A stretch of 64,000 nt of DNA from Marsupella aquatica (taxonomy: Eukaryota > Marchantiophyta). Position 1 is the first letter of the stretch. Each line of letters starts with the position of its first letter. The position numbers and the translations under genes were made by a program. Positions 44,595 to 57,180 of the stretch are shown in pieces. The DNA is taken from assembly GCA_973895155.1 (NCBI GenBank), contig OZ316893.1, positions 9,114,001 through 9,178,000 of the forward strand. Direction: 5' to 3'. The notes under the pieces are model-generated. The model did not search any database. It was not told the origin of the DNA and worked only from the letters and a program-made list of their open reading frames with translations.

Positions 44595-45088
44595 TGCAAC
44601 TCCTGCCTTCCTCCCCACTCTATCAAAATTGCCGAAAATCCAATCCCCACTCCGGCCTGAAATTAATTGACCGACTGAATTGGGTCGACCCGAATCCTGA
44701 ACTCTGCGGCAGACTTTCCTGCACTAATCTAGATGAAGTAAGATTTGAATCGAATTGGGTCGCTCACAAGCTCTCCTGGGAAAGACACAGACGCATTGAA
44801 ATTTCAACAGGGCGAGGGGCGAGCTTCTCAGCAGCTTTTCAGCTTTTCTCGCCTTCCCTCGGCAGCACTAACTGTACTCAAGCCCATCTCAGCACAATTC
44901 CATCGAATCGAATCCTGCCTAAAAACAACAGAGAAGAAACAGACAGAGAGAGAGACAGACGATAGAGAGGTACAGAACACGAAAACTCCAGGAGGAAACC
45001 AGAAATGTCTCCAACGTCACACCAGCATCATTCCAAGCCCTCCAGCTCTACAACCAGAGAGACAGACACAAAGAAAGAAGCTGAATTT

Positions 45089-45122
<34 letters not shown>

Positions 45123-45125
45123 TGT
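44595..45125 (-). promoter_or_regulatory. PEX5 leader and promoter region with a CT microsatellite
   Basis: Region upstream of the PEX5 ATG. Positions 45096-45122 are (AG)n on the plus strand, read as (CT)n on the gene strand. CT-rich tracts are common near plant transcription starts (family knowledge), so this could be part of the core promoter or 5' UTR. The exact start cannot be placed. Confidence 0.45.
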
Positions 45126-46869
45126 GGGTCTCGTGCAAATTGTCATTAATGTGACATTGCGCTTGCCATCAGGAGCTTTGAATGGGGATTCCTATTCAGA
45201 ATCTGTCTATTGTTCCGGTGGCGAACTTTTAGTGTGAAGGAATCATCGAGATAAAATACTGGTGACCATTCTCTTGGCTATGTGGCGCTTTTCACGGGCT
45301 TCTGCAAATCCACTCGCGAGAGACAAAAGCGAGCGATCATGTTCTCGAGAAGCAGACAGAGGACGGATTTCGGAATTTCAACTACTCGGTTTCATGGTTT
45401 TTTCTTCCCCTTCTGTGGGAGTACCTTACCCCTTATTTTTCCATCTTACGCTGGTTACCCTCATTGTAAGTAGCGAGCCCAACCAGGGGCTGCCACATAC
45501 CCCGTGCTCTATAGATATGTAACCTTGGTTTGAATGGACCAGCGTATTTTTTAAGGTTTTTACTTTTTTGCCAGCAACAAATGTCCGGTGTGTGGAGGAG
45601 AAGATGCTCCAAATATTCTTTATCTGAGTATTTTACTGATTGTCAGATCTCCCTAGATTTAAGGGTGACCGTTAGATTCTGGCTAGTGGGACCTATGACA
45701 AGGTGTGACACTGGCAATCAGGGAGCAAAATACTAGCAAATGTTTTGCCAAAATGAGGAAAGCCTTTTGGGGAGGTGGAATTTGGCAAATTTTGCCACTA
45801 AAAAACCCTGGAATGGACCTCCATGGTGGCCAAAATGCTAGGGTAAACTTTTGCAACCCAATAGCCTCCAGCTAAACCCTTTTTTATGCTCATAAGTATA
45901 CATCACAGCCATGAGTGAAATGTGAAGAAAGTGAGACAGTCAGCCTTTCTAAACTTATAGGTCTCTCAATTCTCCAATTTGACTACAATTAGTAGTCAAA
46001 TTCCAAGGAGTTTCTAATGAACCCAAACAAATCAGGTTGCATAGGATATCAGGGAAGAGATATAATGTCAAATTTAGCAGCTCAAAACTTTTTGAAGCAC
46101 AAAGTGTGGAGAGTGAATGAGGAAAAAATCTTCAGAAATTCATAACCCTCTCAATTCTTCTTGAAAACTAGAAGTATTCAACTGGTTGGAAAATATTCAA
46201 AGTTGTTTCTAGCAAGCCCAAGAAGAGCCGATTCAGTTTAGAAAGGTTATTGAACCCAAACCTGGGCTCTTCTCTTGCGGCTCCATTGCTTGTCTGGACT
46301 AAGGGGGTAATATTATATATGGCAGTGCCAAAGGACCCCTGGGGAATCACTCGGCGGATTCTTCCAACTACGTGCGAACAAATAAAGGGTATTTTAAATC
46401 CCGCGCAACTAATAATTAGAATACCATAATACTAATGAAGGCAATAACAAAAGACTGAGTTTTCATTTATAATATGTCGAAGGGTTTATAATATTGAGTG
46501 TTGGATATTATTTATTATATTATGCAAGGGTATTAAGACACCCTTGTGTGCCAGGTGTCATGTTTTGATTGGGACACATGTCATGTACTTAGTTTAGGGT
46601 ATAGGGTATATGAGCACTTAGTATGCTATAGTATGTTGGGGATGGGTTTCTAAACGCTGAAGTGGGGAGACTGAGGGGAGGGGATCATTGGGAGGGGTAG
46701 TTGCAAGGCTTGGTCCACCATCGGGGAGTGTCAAGGGAGTCCAAACCGTGGCCATTTTTTGCAAGGGTTTTGAATATGGGAATCATTGACCTAGGTTACT
46801 CTTTGGTGTCAATTTTACTCCCTATTTTCCTCAACATTTGCCAACCTTAGCAAGGGCGATCACTGCGAC
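45126..46869. other. Gene-free spacer
   Basis: No supported gene. Open frames are short and without domains. A/T-rich tracts lie around 46380-46530. Confidence 0.5.
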
Positions 46870-48328
46870 CTTGTGCAACTAGCAAGCGCGGCGGCTACGA
46901 CCTTGTGCAAGAGTTGGGAGATTGATCAAAGGGCGAGGAGAGGACTGAGTGAGCTTGGGATGGAGGACGAGGCAAGGTTGGTTGGGGATTGCTCGAGCTG
47001 CTTCCAAGCTTGAGCTAGTTCAAAGATTTTCTTGCTCCAAGCTTGAGCTGGCGTCGAGGGTGATGCTGAGGCTCTGTGGTGGAGCCATTGCTGCCCGCAC
47101 TGCTGCAAGTTATGCGTTGGGTGAGTGGTCACGTTTTGTCATTCACGACCTTCGATTCTTTAGTGCTTGAACTCTGGAATTCCGCTCTCTCCTTGCCAAA
47201 ATCTTTTTGGAACTTTGCTTCTTGTTCCATTTCGGAGCGAGACGGAGAGCTTCATTCACGACTATCTTAACTCTCAGGGCGCGAAGAGACTTGCTAAGTG
47301 GTCTCCGTGGGAGTGCGTGGGAGCGCAGGAGAGCGGACAAGCTGATCGTCACCTTTTGGCATTCAAAGGCCTCGCTTTCGTGCTTCAGTATGGTTTCTAA
47401 CCCTTGTCCTCAATCTATTGAACAATATTGTATGTTGGGTGCTTACTGGTTGTAGAGAGTTTCCATAGCCCACCCCACTACAGCAGCCCGTCGCCCTAGT
47501 AAATTGTCAAGAAACTAATGAAAGCTCAAGGGAGGTCGAAAGCTAGACATTGCAGTGGCTGCTAGCTTAATGAGAGGGTTGTTGTTTGAGCTTGTGCAAC
47601 TAGCAAGGGCGGCGGCTACGACCTTGTGCAAGAGTTGGGAGATTGATCAAAGGGCGAGGAGAGGACTGAGTGAGCTTAAGACGGAGGATGAGGCAAGGGA
47701 GGTTGGGGATTGCTCGAGCTGCTTCCAAGCTTGAGCTAGTTCAAAGCTTATCTTGCCTCCAAGCTCGAGCTGGTGTCGAGGGTGATGTTGAGGCTCTGTG
47801 GTGGAGCCATTGATTCCCGCACTGCTGCAAGCTATTTTTTGGGTGAGTGACCGTCACATTTTGTCATTCACGACCTTTGATTCTTTAGTGCTTCTCTGGA
47901 ATCATTCATTGCGCTCTCTCCTCGCCAAAATCTTTTGAGAACTTTGCTTCTTGCTTTATTTCGGAGTGAGACGGAGAGCTTAATTCATTCACGACTATCT
48001 TAACTCTCAGGGCGCAGAGAGACTTGCTGAGTGGTAGCCGTGGGAGTGTGTGGGAGCGCGGGAGAGTGGACAAGATCATCGTCATCTTTTGGCATTCGAA
48101 GGCCTCTGCTTTCGTGCTTCAGTATGGTTTCTAACCCTTGTCCTCAACTCTATTGAACAATATTGTATGTTGGGCACCTACTGGCTATAGAGAGTTTCCA
48201 GAGCCCACCCCGCTACAGCAGCCGTCGCCCTAGTAAATTGTCAAGAAAAGTCAGAATGAAAGCTCAAGGGAGGTCGAAAGCTAGACATTGTAGTGGCTGT
48301 TGGCTTAATGAGAGGGTTGTTGTTTGAG
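46870..48328. repeat. Tandem direct duplication of a ~720-bp segment
   Basis: Copy 1 (46870-47590) and copy 2 (47591-48328) are adjacent and colinear. Both begin cttgtgcaactagcaag and end gagagggttgttgtttgag. They differ by scattered substitutions and small indels, so the duplication is not brand new. Neither copy keeps an open frame shared with the other, which argues against coding function. Confidence 0.88.
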
Positions 48329-51234
48329 CTGTAAGCATTCAACAGGTGCGGATGTGGCATAGGAGCGACTGTGTATAGAGTCGTGCATAGCATCGTTTGA
48401 ATCATGTTTGTCGTAAGCTTGTTGAATGTGAGCTTGTGGGACTTGTTGCAATTGTTGTCGATCCTGTTGATTTTCTACAGAGCTCGAAGAGTTCAGCAGA
48501 TTGGACATGCTGGCACTGACCGTGCCATGTTACAGTAGAGTTTATAGGAGGAGAACATTTCCTCTCTTTCTTCCCATACGCAACCCCTTGAGCTTTTGCC
48601 TGCATTTTGTGCACTTCTTTGACATATAGATGGACGAGTTGAGCTCCGAATGGGTTGGACTCAGGCTTTCCTCCGTGCTCTTTGAATGCAGCTTGGAGAG
48701 GCCCTATCAGCGCATCGAGAGAACCCCAGGCCTAGCGCAGTGGGCACTGGCAAGGGTTGGGAGGGCGTCGACATCTAGTGCGTACGCGTGCTGCAGTGCT
48801 TACGCGTGCATGCAACTGTGATCAATTTTGTTGTCCAAGTGATACCAGGCCCACGGTAAAGCTACAATACTCCTCCCTCCTCCTACCCTCCGCCTCTTCC
48901 TGTAGGCTGTAGCAATAGGCTGAAAGAATGTGTCCAGAGAAGAACGCAGCTCCCAACAAATGGTTGTTCTAATCCACTTGTGGAGAATTTTATACGGTAC
49001 CTCTCGTGCACCTGTAGGATATGTTTTTAGTTTAGTAAATTACTACCATGGCAGGCCAACCTACCTTAGGCGGCTGCCTCCTCCTATAGTAGACCTCACA
49101 AACACAAATTTGACCTTCGATCAGTCTATTATGGGCCGAATGTGCTCCTTTGCGAGTCAAGAGAACTATGTTTTCTCTTAATCTAACCATATAATTGATT
49201 TACTCTGTGTTTGGCTGAAGCATTCTTTATTGAGCCATAATGTAACTACACAATTGGTGCTTAATAGTTTCCCTGCTGTTGCAACTGCAGTAGCTGGAAT
49301 GCTATCTAGCCTGGCTTGGGAGAACGAGCAACACACGAGGCCCAGAACGAGCCAAGCATCGAACAAGCCAAGCATCGAACAAGCCAAGCATCGAGGTCTT
49401 GTTGTTGAGTTGATTGTTAGTGTGGAGGTAATTAATTTATATTTGCCTGCACACGGCTACCTTGAAAGTTCTGTGAGATAGAATGATGTTGTGTTGCTCA
49501 GGAGTCTGAGTCAATGCTCTTTTGTTGGCTATTTGACATGTTTATATTGTTGGGAGTACGTATTGGAGTTTCTTGTAGATTGGCTCAATCTAGATAATTT
49601 TATTGATCAATTTTAATTTTGATTAATATTGGCTATTATGTACCTTGAAGGTACTAAAACGATTCTTCCTGGAAAGGTAGTGTCCCACCAACACTCTTCG
49701 CAAATTTGGCAGAGGTAGGCCATTCATTCAACCTTCTGAATCATATCATTCTATTATCTTGTATTATATTTTATGACTGAGGTGTTCTATGGCTATTCAA
49801 TTTCAATTTTTTTCTATTACACCTAACGACAGGAAATGTGCATGTTACCCAGGTGAGATTAAATTAGGAGTCATTTATTTCTTTCAGTTATTTCTTTTCC
49901 TGCACTTGCATGTGTGGGCTGGCAGGGATACTCAAATCTAAGTAGACCCCAAGGAAGTCATGCCCTTGGTGGAGACTGTTGGAAAGTGATGCCCCAACAG
50001 CCTAGCGCTACTTAGAGGAGAGGCAGGTTGCCTGTGAGGGGGGACCTTGGAGGTGATTGCCAATGGCAGAGAGTTTAGAGCCTAGTCTTTAGATGTGGGT
50101 GGTCCAGGAGATATTCTTGGTTGTGGATTATTCAACTTACAGAGAGGAAGTCTGAGTAAATGTCAAACAGACCCACCAACTCTGAGGAGAGGGATTGGAG
50201 TGTGGGCTTGGCCCCGACTGCACATGGATCTAGCACAGTTGGGACAAGCTTTATCTGGACAAGCTCAATGCGGCCATACTAGGACAAGCTATTGACTCTG
50301 TTCCAAACAGAAAACCAGATTGGGACAAGCTACTCTGTACCAAACAGAAAACCAGATTGGGACAAGCTACACAATTATAAACAGAGAAGGCCATACTAGG
50401 ACAAGCTAATGAAGGCCATGTGCAGATCCCATACCCTCTTGTGCTTACACTGAAGCAAGAGTCCTTGCCAGCAAAGGGTATGACCCTTCCCACCCGAACA
50501 ATTTCGGAGAAAGCTGCAAGGATCTTTAAACGCGAATCACCAAGAGAAATGGCCGGGATGGGGCAAGGCTCTCTTGGGGTTTGTCTTGTGGATGTGGTCT
50601 CTATTGGTGGGAATCTGTAGGTCTGTCTATGTTTTTTCTCATCCTTGTATCAAACACTAATTCTTTCTCTGGTCTAGATCAAGTTAATAATTGTTTGCTT
50701 GAAAGCTTATTGAAGTCATACTAAGAAACTAAATGCAGACTTTTCTTTGGATGGTTTAAACAAATGCCTCCAATAATTCCTGTGTTCTATCCTGCTTGAC
50801 ATGGTCCTCCACCATACAGGCCAACTATCAGCTGTTATTGAAATATCCCTGATATGCTTCTATCCAAGCATTGGGCCATTTAAAACGCCTGAAGAGACTG
50901 GACCATTCGAAAATAACCTGCCTTGGATGAGATTCATATAACTATCCAGCTTTGAATCTCATCAAAAGACCTGTTTGTTTGCTATAGGTTGTGGCAAGAA
51001 ATTGTGCTACTACAATTAATTCAAAGGCCTTGTCTCCCCACTTGCCTCCTTAACCTGTGTGTCAATTGAATACAGATGTTAATGTAGGTGGACTCATGGT
51101 GAGCCTCTACAAAGATAATTGTCTGTTGACACATTATATTTATTGGGTTTTTTCAACTTTTAAGTCCTCTTTCTATTGTTAATGTTTGCAGGAGTGTGTG
51201 AATCATCTTTAAATTTGGATGTCTATACTGCAAC
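48329..51234. other. Gene-poor region upstream of the transposase-like ORF
   Basis: Contains a 16-bp triplicate (ccaagcatcgaacaag) at 49349-49395 and a cluster of ggacaagct repeats at ~50236-50412. The part next to 51235 may be the 5' region of the transposase-like gene, since tttgcag at ~51187-51193 could be a splice acceptor. No other gene is supported. Confidence 0.45.
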
Positions 51235-54200
51235 ATGGTGGCTGTGGTGGTCTATAAGGTCTTGAAGGAGGGCGGATCTCCACTGCTTATAGGGTCTCTT
51301 AGCTATAAATCTGGAGAAACTTTCCATGGCTTTAGAAAAACTGTTGAGGAACGTGGCCTGTTTGACTTCCCATTCCAATTTATTGACAGCCTCACAGGCT
51401 CAAGGATGCACATTCCTTGGGAGAAAGCAAATTTGGTGGAAGATTTTGGATCCAGTATTTCTGTCATTCCTCTGTATGACTCTGTACCTGAAGTTTCCCA
51501 AGATAAACATGATAGACAGGAGCTGGAGTTTGATTCTTGTACACCTCCATTCCTCAGTAGCAATGCATCTAATAGTCAGGCAGTCTCTGTAAACACTGGT
51601 TCACAAGAGCAGCCAGAGGAAGATGTGCATCCTAACCTTCTAGAGCCTGCTGTAGAGGTACCCATGGAAGTAGACAATGCCCTAGAAGAAGTTTCAAAAG
51701 TAGAGTTTTTGTCAAAGCTTATGATCCCTGAACACAAAAAATTATGGGAACGTGAAGCTAAGAGACTCCAAGAGTTTATGGCTTCTGAGACCTTCTGTGA
51801 CCATCGTTGGAGAGTGAAAACTTGGGACCAAGACAATAGCCCCAGGGGCAACATTCATTGTCTTGAATGTGATGAACAGTTTCATGGATCATCCCGAGGG
51901 GGGGTCATGGAGAGAAGCACCATTAGCAACTGTTTCATCAATTATAGAAAGAAACATTTGATAACCAACAAACACGTTTCTTCTATGTTGAGGAATAGAA
52001 AACGTCCAGCAAGTGCAGAAGATGTACAAGCAACTGTGCAAAGACCAACTGTCCAGGATGACCAAGCTATTCTTGACCAGCATGTGAAAATTGTGGAGAG
52101 TGTAAATGCAACTCAAGAAGGAGAGCATGTCACTTTTGAAATCCTTGGTGACCTTCATCGAGAACCTCTTCATTTAGACTTTTTCAAAGTCCGATGTTAC
52201 TATTGTTTTGAATTGATTCGCTTGGTTCCCAAGCAAAGAAACTTGGAGTTTAATTTGTCCCAACATTGTGCAAGTTCAAAGCACATTGAAGCTTATGATA
52301 GGAGTTGTAAGAATTCCAAAGGTGCTCCTGTGTCTTCTGGAAGGGCAGGAAGGCCACCAAAGCCAACTGGTCCAGACAAACGACAAAGAAAAATTGGTCT
52401 ATTTTTCTTAACAGACAACTCTCAAAGTGAGCAGAGCAGCAGATCCTCAAGAGCTAACTCTCACACTGGGCAGAGCAGCAGATCATCAAGGTCTGCCCAG
52501 GAGAGAGGGAAAGGTGACCCTTCGTTAACCAATCCAACTTCATATTTATGTTGGGGATTGTGGCATTTTCGATCCAATATTTCCAGGCAAGCCAGGCCTA
52601 TCAAGGACATTTTAAAAGATTTCAAACCAGGGGCATTTTGGTATACAGAACCCTATGTAGATGAGGAGGTATTTAATATGAGTAGAGGAAAATATTGTCA
52701 TGTGCAAGGGACATTCAGACACATACACTATAGTAGAATATCTTGTAGTGGATTTGAGGATATGACATGCCAACATTGTTGGAGTATTCAAGCAATGACA
52801 GACTTCCGATTGAGAGTTTATAGAGAATCAAATGCTGTGAGAAAGAGAGGAAGTAGAGACACAAGCGAAGGCTTGCGGTTGAGTTACATGACTGTGGATG
52901 AGATTCTGAGGCAAGCCAGACTTCACAGTGGAACTATTCACTGTTACCAACGGCGGATTAGGAGCTTGCAAGCAAGTGCTGTCATGCTCCAAGCAAGGGT
53001 ACCTAAATTGCGTGATATGTGTCAGCAATCTATGTCTCAAGGCTCTGTGTTGAAATTCTGCAACTCAATCATCGTTGCACACAGGAAAGGTGCATTTGGT
53101 GGACGGGAAGCAGTGTGGGATTTGATGACAGATATAGCAAGTAATCTTAATAAGTCAGCAACAGGTCACCGATGGAAAAAAGGTTCTAGACTAATTTGTC
53201 AAGCTCTATACCAGCATGGGGGAAGACGTGTGGTTGATTGTTTAGCAACCAACATGATTGGACCTAGTCTAATTACTTTACAGAGAGACCGTAGAGGGAT
53301 GTCTGAGTTTAGAGCTGGTGTCCATGCTCAGCAATTTAAATTCATTGTTGACATCTATGGCAAGATCAAGACTCACATTGGCATGCATGGTCCATTGCCT
53401 TGCTATTTAGCAGAGGATGAAACCTGTGTGAAGAGGACAGTTAGATGGTTGCCAAAGCATGACACATTATTGGGTTTCTGTGGAACAAAAACAGATCATA
53501 TTTGCATTCCAGGGTTGGAGATCAAGGTAGGAGAGGGTGATGTGGGTTTCAATAATGTACTGAAAGCATTTGAAAACAATGTGGTGGGACGGCAAGTCCG
53601 CTGCATTATGGTGAACCCTTTGCATAAAGAGTTCCCAAGACTATGTATGGTGTGCATGACAACTTGCAACACATTTGATGCTCCATGGGTTAGAAAACAG
53701 TGGAATGAGATTGATGCTCTCTGGACAGAGATTTGCTCTATGTCAGTTGGGCCATTGTTGGGTCATGCCAGTGATGGAGATTCACGAAGACGGAAGTTGA
53801 TGTTAGAAGATTTTGTAGGGACAAATTCAAGTCCAGGAGTAACACACAGACGCCAAAATGTTGGATGGATAGGGTGGCCATTGAGCCATTCTGTATTACA
53901 GGTGGGAGACAAAGTTTATGCTCACAGATTACATGACCAGGATTACATTCATAATGCCAAAAAGTTAATCAATCCATTGGATTCTACTGCAAAGGTATTG
54001 AAATTGGGTGCTACACTTGTTAGCTTTAGTCATGTTGAACAGGTAAGTAAAACATACTCTATTGCAGAGCATGGTTTAACCCTAGAAGACATGTCTAGAA
54101 ATGATAGACAAAATTGGACAAGTGCTCAGAGAATCTGTAGCAGAAAGGTAATTCTGTGTATGAAAGAGTTGAGAAGTAGAAAGGATGCAAGATATGAGCA

Positions 54201-55065
54201 ATGTGCCGGAACAGAGGTCTATTTGTCGCTGTGTGCAGATTATGTTGACATTTTTGCCAACAAAACACTTACTCTGAGGGAAAAAGTGGTTCTTTGTGGA
54301 AAAGTCTCATTTTTATTGAGATTGTGGCGATTATGGGTGTTCCATGGAAATCACCAAGTAGGGGGCAACAGACAGAAGATTACTATGAGCAATATGGTCT
54401 CTATGCAAACATTCTTGGATGTTCAAATGTCATTGCACTTTGCAGTGCTTCTCATTATCCAATTTCGAGATCATTTCCCTGGTTTACCTATCCCTTTGCA
54501 TTTAACCGGTTCAGATAGTTGTGAGAAATTTTTCTCCAAAGTGGGAGGAATGAAAGGAACAGAACGCTGTTATGATGTGGCTGAATTGGTAGATTGCGCC
54601 ACATCATTAAACCGCTTAGCAGAAATGGATTTAACTGATGGAATCCATGGTATTGGGAAGAGTCATAAAAAACATAAAAACATTTGGATGAAAATACATT
54701 TTCCAGAGGGATATCAAGATGCAGATTTCACAGATTATAGTGGCATCAATACCAATGATGAGATAGTGATAGCATTGAAAGAAGGTTTTTCTTTGGCCCA
54801 AGATGCAGCTACTCTAGTTCAAATGAACCCCTCCACATCATGCAGGAATTGTCTGTGGTGGACATCACCTTGGGTAGTAGAGGCAAAGGGAAGGGACCAA
54901 GGAGGTTGGTGTGACATTATAGTGGAGACTTTGCCTGTGGAAGACCAACCTGAATCAGAGCAACAGCCACATCTTGTGGTGGGCTCCTCTGCTGCTGGTA
55001 TTACAGAGGATATAGTTGAAGGAGATGGGGTGGCGGATGAAGTTATTGCCCAAGGAGAACTCTAG
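51235..55065 (+). CDS. Transposase-like protein of unassigned superfamily (RNase H-fold, SDGDSRRR type)
   Basis: A 1276-codon uninterrupted frame. Two C2H2/BED-like zinc modules lie at ~188-247 (HCLECDEQFH ... HLITNKH) and ~320-350 (CYYCFE ... HCASSKH), with a Cys cluster at 504-516 (ISCSGFEDMTCQHC). A basic serine-rich linker spans ~370-425. Candidate acidic catalytic positions are D728 (LAEDET), D847/D849 (HASDGDSRRR), D903 with following H and KK (DYIHNAKKL) and E1097 (GSDSCEKFFSKVGG). This order (PSLITLQRDRR, D, SDGD, D..H..KKL.N, HGLT...DRQN, D.CE.FF) resembles large uncharacterised proteins of invertebrate genomes and, more distantly, P-element/THAP9 transposases; this is pattern recognition, not a search. 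The C terminus is acidic. It ends with TAG, after which the same frame continues open. Confidence 0.6.
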   Translation: MVAVVVYKVLKEGGSPLLIGSLSYKSGETFHGFRKTVEERGLFDFPFQFIDSLTGSRMHIPWEKANLVEDFGSSISVIPLYDSVPEVSQDKHDRQELEFDSCTPPFLSSNASNSQAVSVNTGSQEQPEEDVHPNLLEPAVEVPMEVDNALEEVSKVEFLSKLMIPEHKKLWEREAKRLQEFMASETFCDHRWRVKTWDQDNSPRGNIHCLECDEQFHGSSRGGVMERSTISNCFINYRKKHLITNKHVSSMLRNRKRPASAEDVQATVQRPTVQDDQAILDQHVKIVESVNATQEGEHVTFEILGDLHREPLHLDFFKVRCYYCFELIRLVPKQRNLEFNLSQHCASSKHIEAYDRSCKNSKGAPVSSGRAGRPPKPTGPDKRQRKIGLFFLTDNSQSEQSSRSSRANSHTGQSSRSSRSAQERGKGDPSLTNPTSYLCWGLWHFRSNISRQARPIKDILKDFKPGAFWYTEPYVDEEVFNMSRGKYCHVQGTFRHIHYSRISCSGFEDMTCQHCWSIQAMTDFRLRVYRESNAVRKRGSRDTSEGLRLSYMTVDEILRQARLHSGTIHCYQRRIRSLQASAVMLQARVPKLRDMCQQSMSQGSVLKFCNSIIVAHRKGAFGGREAVWDLMTDIASNLNKSATGHRWKKGSRLICQALYQHGGRRVVDCLATNMIGPSLITLQRDRRGMSEFRAGVHAQQFKFIVDIYGKIKTHIGMHGPLPCYLAEDETCVKRTVRWLPKHDTLLGFCGTKTDHICIPGLEIKVGEGDVGFNNVLKAFENNVVGRQVRCIMVNPLHKEFPRLCMVCMTTCNTFDAPWVRKQWNEIDALWTEICSMSVGPLLGHASDGDSRRRKLMLEDFVGTNSSPGVTHRRQNVGWIGWPLSHSVLQVGDKVYAHRLHDQDYIHNAKKLINPLDSTAKVLKLGATLVSFSHVEQVSKTYSIAEHGLTLEDMSRNDRQNWTSAQRICSRKVILCMKELRSRKDARYEQCAGTEVYLSLCADYVDIFANKTLTLREKVVLCGKVSFLLRLWRLWVFHGNHQVGGNRQKITMSNMVSMQTFLDVQMSLHFAVLLIIQFRDHFPGLPIPLHLTGSDSCEKFFSKVGGMKGTERCYDVAELVDCATSLNRLAEMDLTDGIHGIGKSHKKHKNIWMKIHFPEGYQDADFTDYSGINTNDEIVIALKEGFSLAQDAATLVQMNPSTSCRNCLWWTSPWVVEAKGRDQGGWCDIIVETLPVEDQPESEQQPHLVVGSSAAGITEDIVEGDGVADEVIAQGEL

Positions 55066-56160
55066 GGAACTATCCGTGAATTGTGTGCTGAGTTGAATGA
55101 AGGTCCAGTAGTTCTTGGACAGCCCAAATGGGTTCCCATGGTTAGTTGTGACAATCGTTATATATACAAAAGTACATTGGTGAGTCAACTAGCTGGAAAT
55201 CCTAGTCTTAGTAAGGATCGATTAACCAGGGTGAAAAACATAGTGTTTATTTCAATAATCTGGTTGATAAACGATCAGATCAAGAAGGGGTTCCAACAAT
55301 GTTCATGTCTTATGGTATGGACTGTGGAGTGTATTTTGTAGCAGATCCACAACCTGGTAAAGAAACCAGGTCTCAAGGTCTACTAAAAGCATTGTCAAGG
55401 AAGGGAAAAGGACAACCTACCTCAACCTCTGGAAGAAAAGTTTCAAAGAAGGGAGGCAAAGGTGAAGCTGTGTCTGTAGGATCCATTCCAAGAGTGGAAA
55501 AGTATGTTTGGTGGATTGGAAGAGTTCAAATGATTCGGAAAAAATATAACAACAAATGGGGAAGATGCAGGGAACCTATTGACTTACTTGATAGGCCTGG
55601 CAAAGTGGATGATGGATCAGCTGTGTGTGAAGTACTGTTCAATTGGTTCAGTCCCTGTAGTGGGAGAACAAAATTTCGATATGATATGTGTGATCCTCAA
55701 TGGATTGATTTGGACTGTGTGATATCCACAGTGAGCCTTTCAATAGCTCCAGCTACTCCTAATGTGTTTGTCTTGCATGATCATGATGCAAGTTTACTTG
55801 ATGATTTTGTAAAGAACAAGATCATATGAAGCTTATTCACCAATGTATTGGTGAGTCACTTTCTTTTGATTGAATTTGCAGTCATTTGATGTCAGTGTGA
55901 CATGATTTCATATGTAAACATGTAGCATTATATTGTTGCAGACTCATGATGTGCTGTCTCAACAGATATATTACAACAACCAGGAAACTCGAATGGTGTA
56001 TGAAGTTAGCATTCATGAAATTGCACCTAATCTTAAAGTGAGTTGTCTCAATTTTGTTTATATTCATTGTATTCTTTATGAATGTTTAAGCTCATCTCTA
56101 ACATACTCTCCTAATTTTTTGCAGCATACGCAACATCACAATATCTGGTGTAATAGTTGA
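55066..56160 (+). pseudogene. Broken continuation of the transposase-like gene, or its second gene
   Basis: Directly after the TAG at 55063-55065 the same frame stays open (GTIRELCAELNEGPVVLGQP) to about 55225, where sense passes to another frame (GEKHSVYFNNLVDKRSDQEG, then the frame to 55829). That part has a compact WWIGRVQMIRKK / PIDLLDRPG / KFRYDMCDPQWIDLD module. A splice after DDF (~55807), then exons 55942-56037 and 56125-56160, would give a tail ending HNIWCNS. One stop plus one frame change suggests a decayed single gene. A genuine second transcript is the alternative. Confidence 0.45.
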
Positions 56161-57180
56161 ACATCATTTGTAATTGATGTGTAGTTTAGGGACTGTCACT
56201 AGTCTCCAAAACAGGTGCATGAGTAGTCCATAGAACTTGTGTAACATCATCACATGTGCTTTGATAATATCTGTAGTGTAAAACTTGTGCAACATCATGA
56301 CATGTGCTCTGATAATATCTATGTAGAGCAGTGTAGAACTAATTGTGCAACATCACCACATGTGCACTTGTTAATTATCTTTGTAGTGTAGTGTAAGGAT
56401 TAATAGTAATCCATGCATTGAACAGATAAATAGTAGTTGTAGGATACATCCTATAAATATCCCATAGTCACAATTACAAGTACACTCATCATGTGTCCTT
56501 ACAAGCAACATTTTATAATGAAACAAGGGTATTTTTATTGAATGTCAAAAGTACTTATAAACTACTCAAGGGAGTTTTTAATGGATGACATTTTTATTAT
56601 TATAATTTTCAAGGATAATTTAAATTTGTAATATGAAAACTAATAAGGGGTACTCAACATGGAAGTGTTCACAGGGGTATAAGACATTTTAGCCTAAGTG
56701 ATTCCCCAGGGCAAAGGACAAATGTGCCAAACTGGGAACTGGGACACAGGATCCCTAGGGCAAAAAGACCTAGTAAAGGGAAGGAAAACTAAAAGGGAAA
56801 GACCCCAATAAGACTAAAGAGGCTCAACAAGCCAAGGATTCTCCCACAACAACAAAAGAACAAAATCCCACTAAGTAGCCAAGTAGACAAACCTTACTGG
56901 GCGGAAAATAGAAAAGCCTAGTAGAGCTCCAGGTTACAAAAGGGAAAATTTTAAAATTTCTTCTTTTAAGGGGGAAGCGACCGAGCACAAAGTTCATTCA
57001 ATTGCAACCGCGGCAAAAACCAGTGGGGAGAAACAACTGAAAGAGCACCTGACAACAGCCCCAGGGCCAGAACAAAAGCACCAACAAACCGCAGCAGAGG
57101 AGACAAAGCAACAGGCCCCCAAGCACCATCACCCCGGTTTGGACTTGTCGGACAAATAGCAGTATTTACGAAGACAAAAG
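56161..57180. other. Gene-free spacer
   Basis: Mostly A/T-rich and without a credible ORF. Near 56210-56400 the phrase gtgcaacatcaccacatgtg recurs about three times as a small local repeat. Confidence 0.5.
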
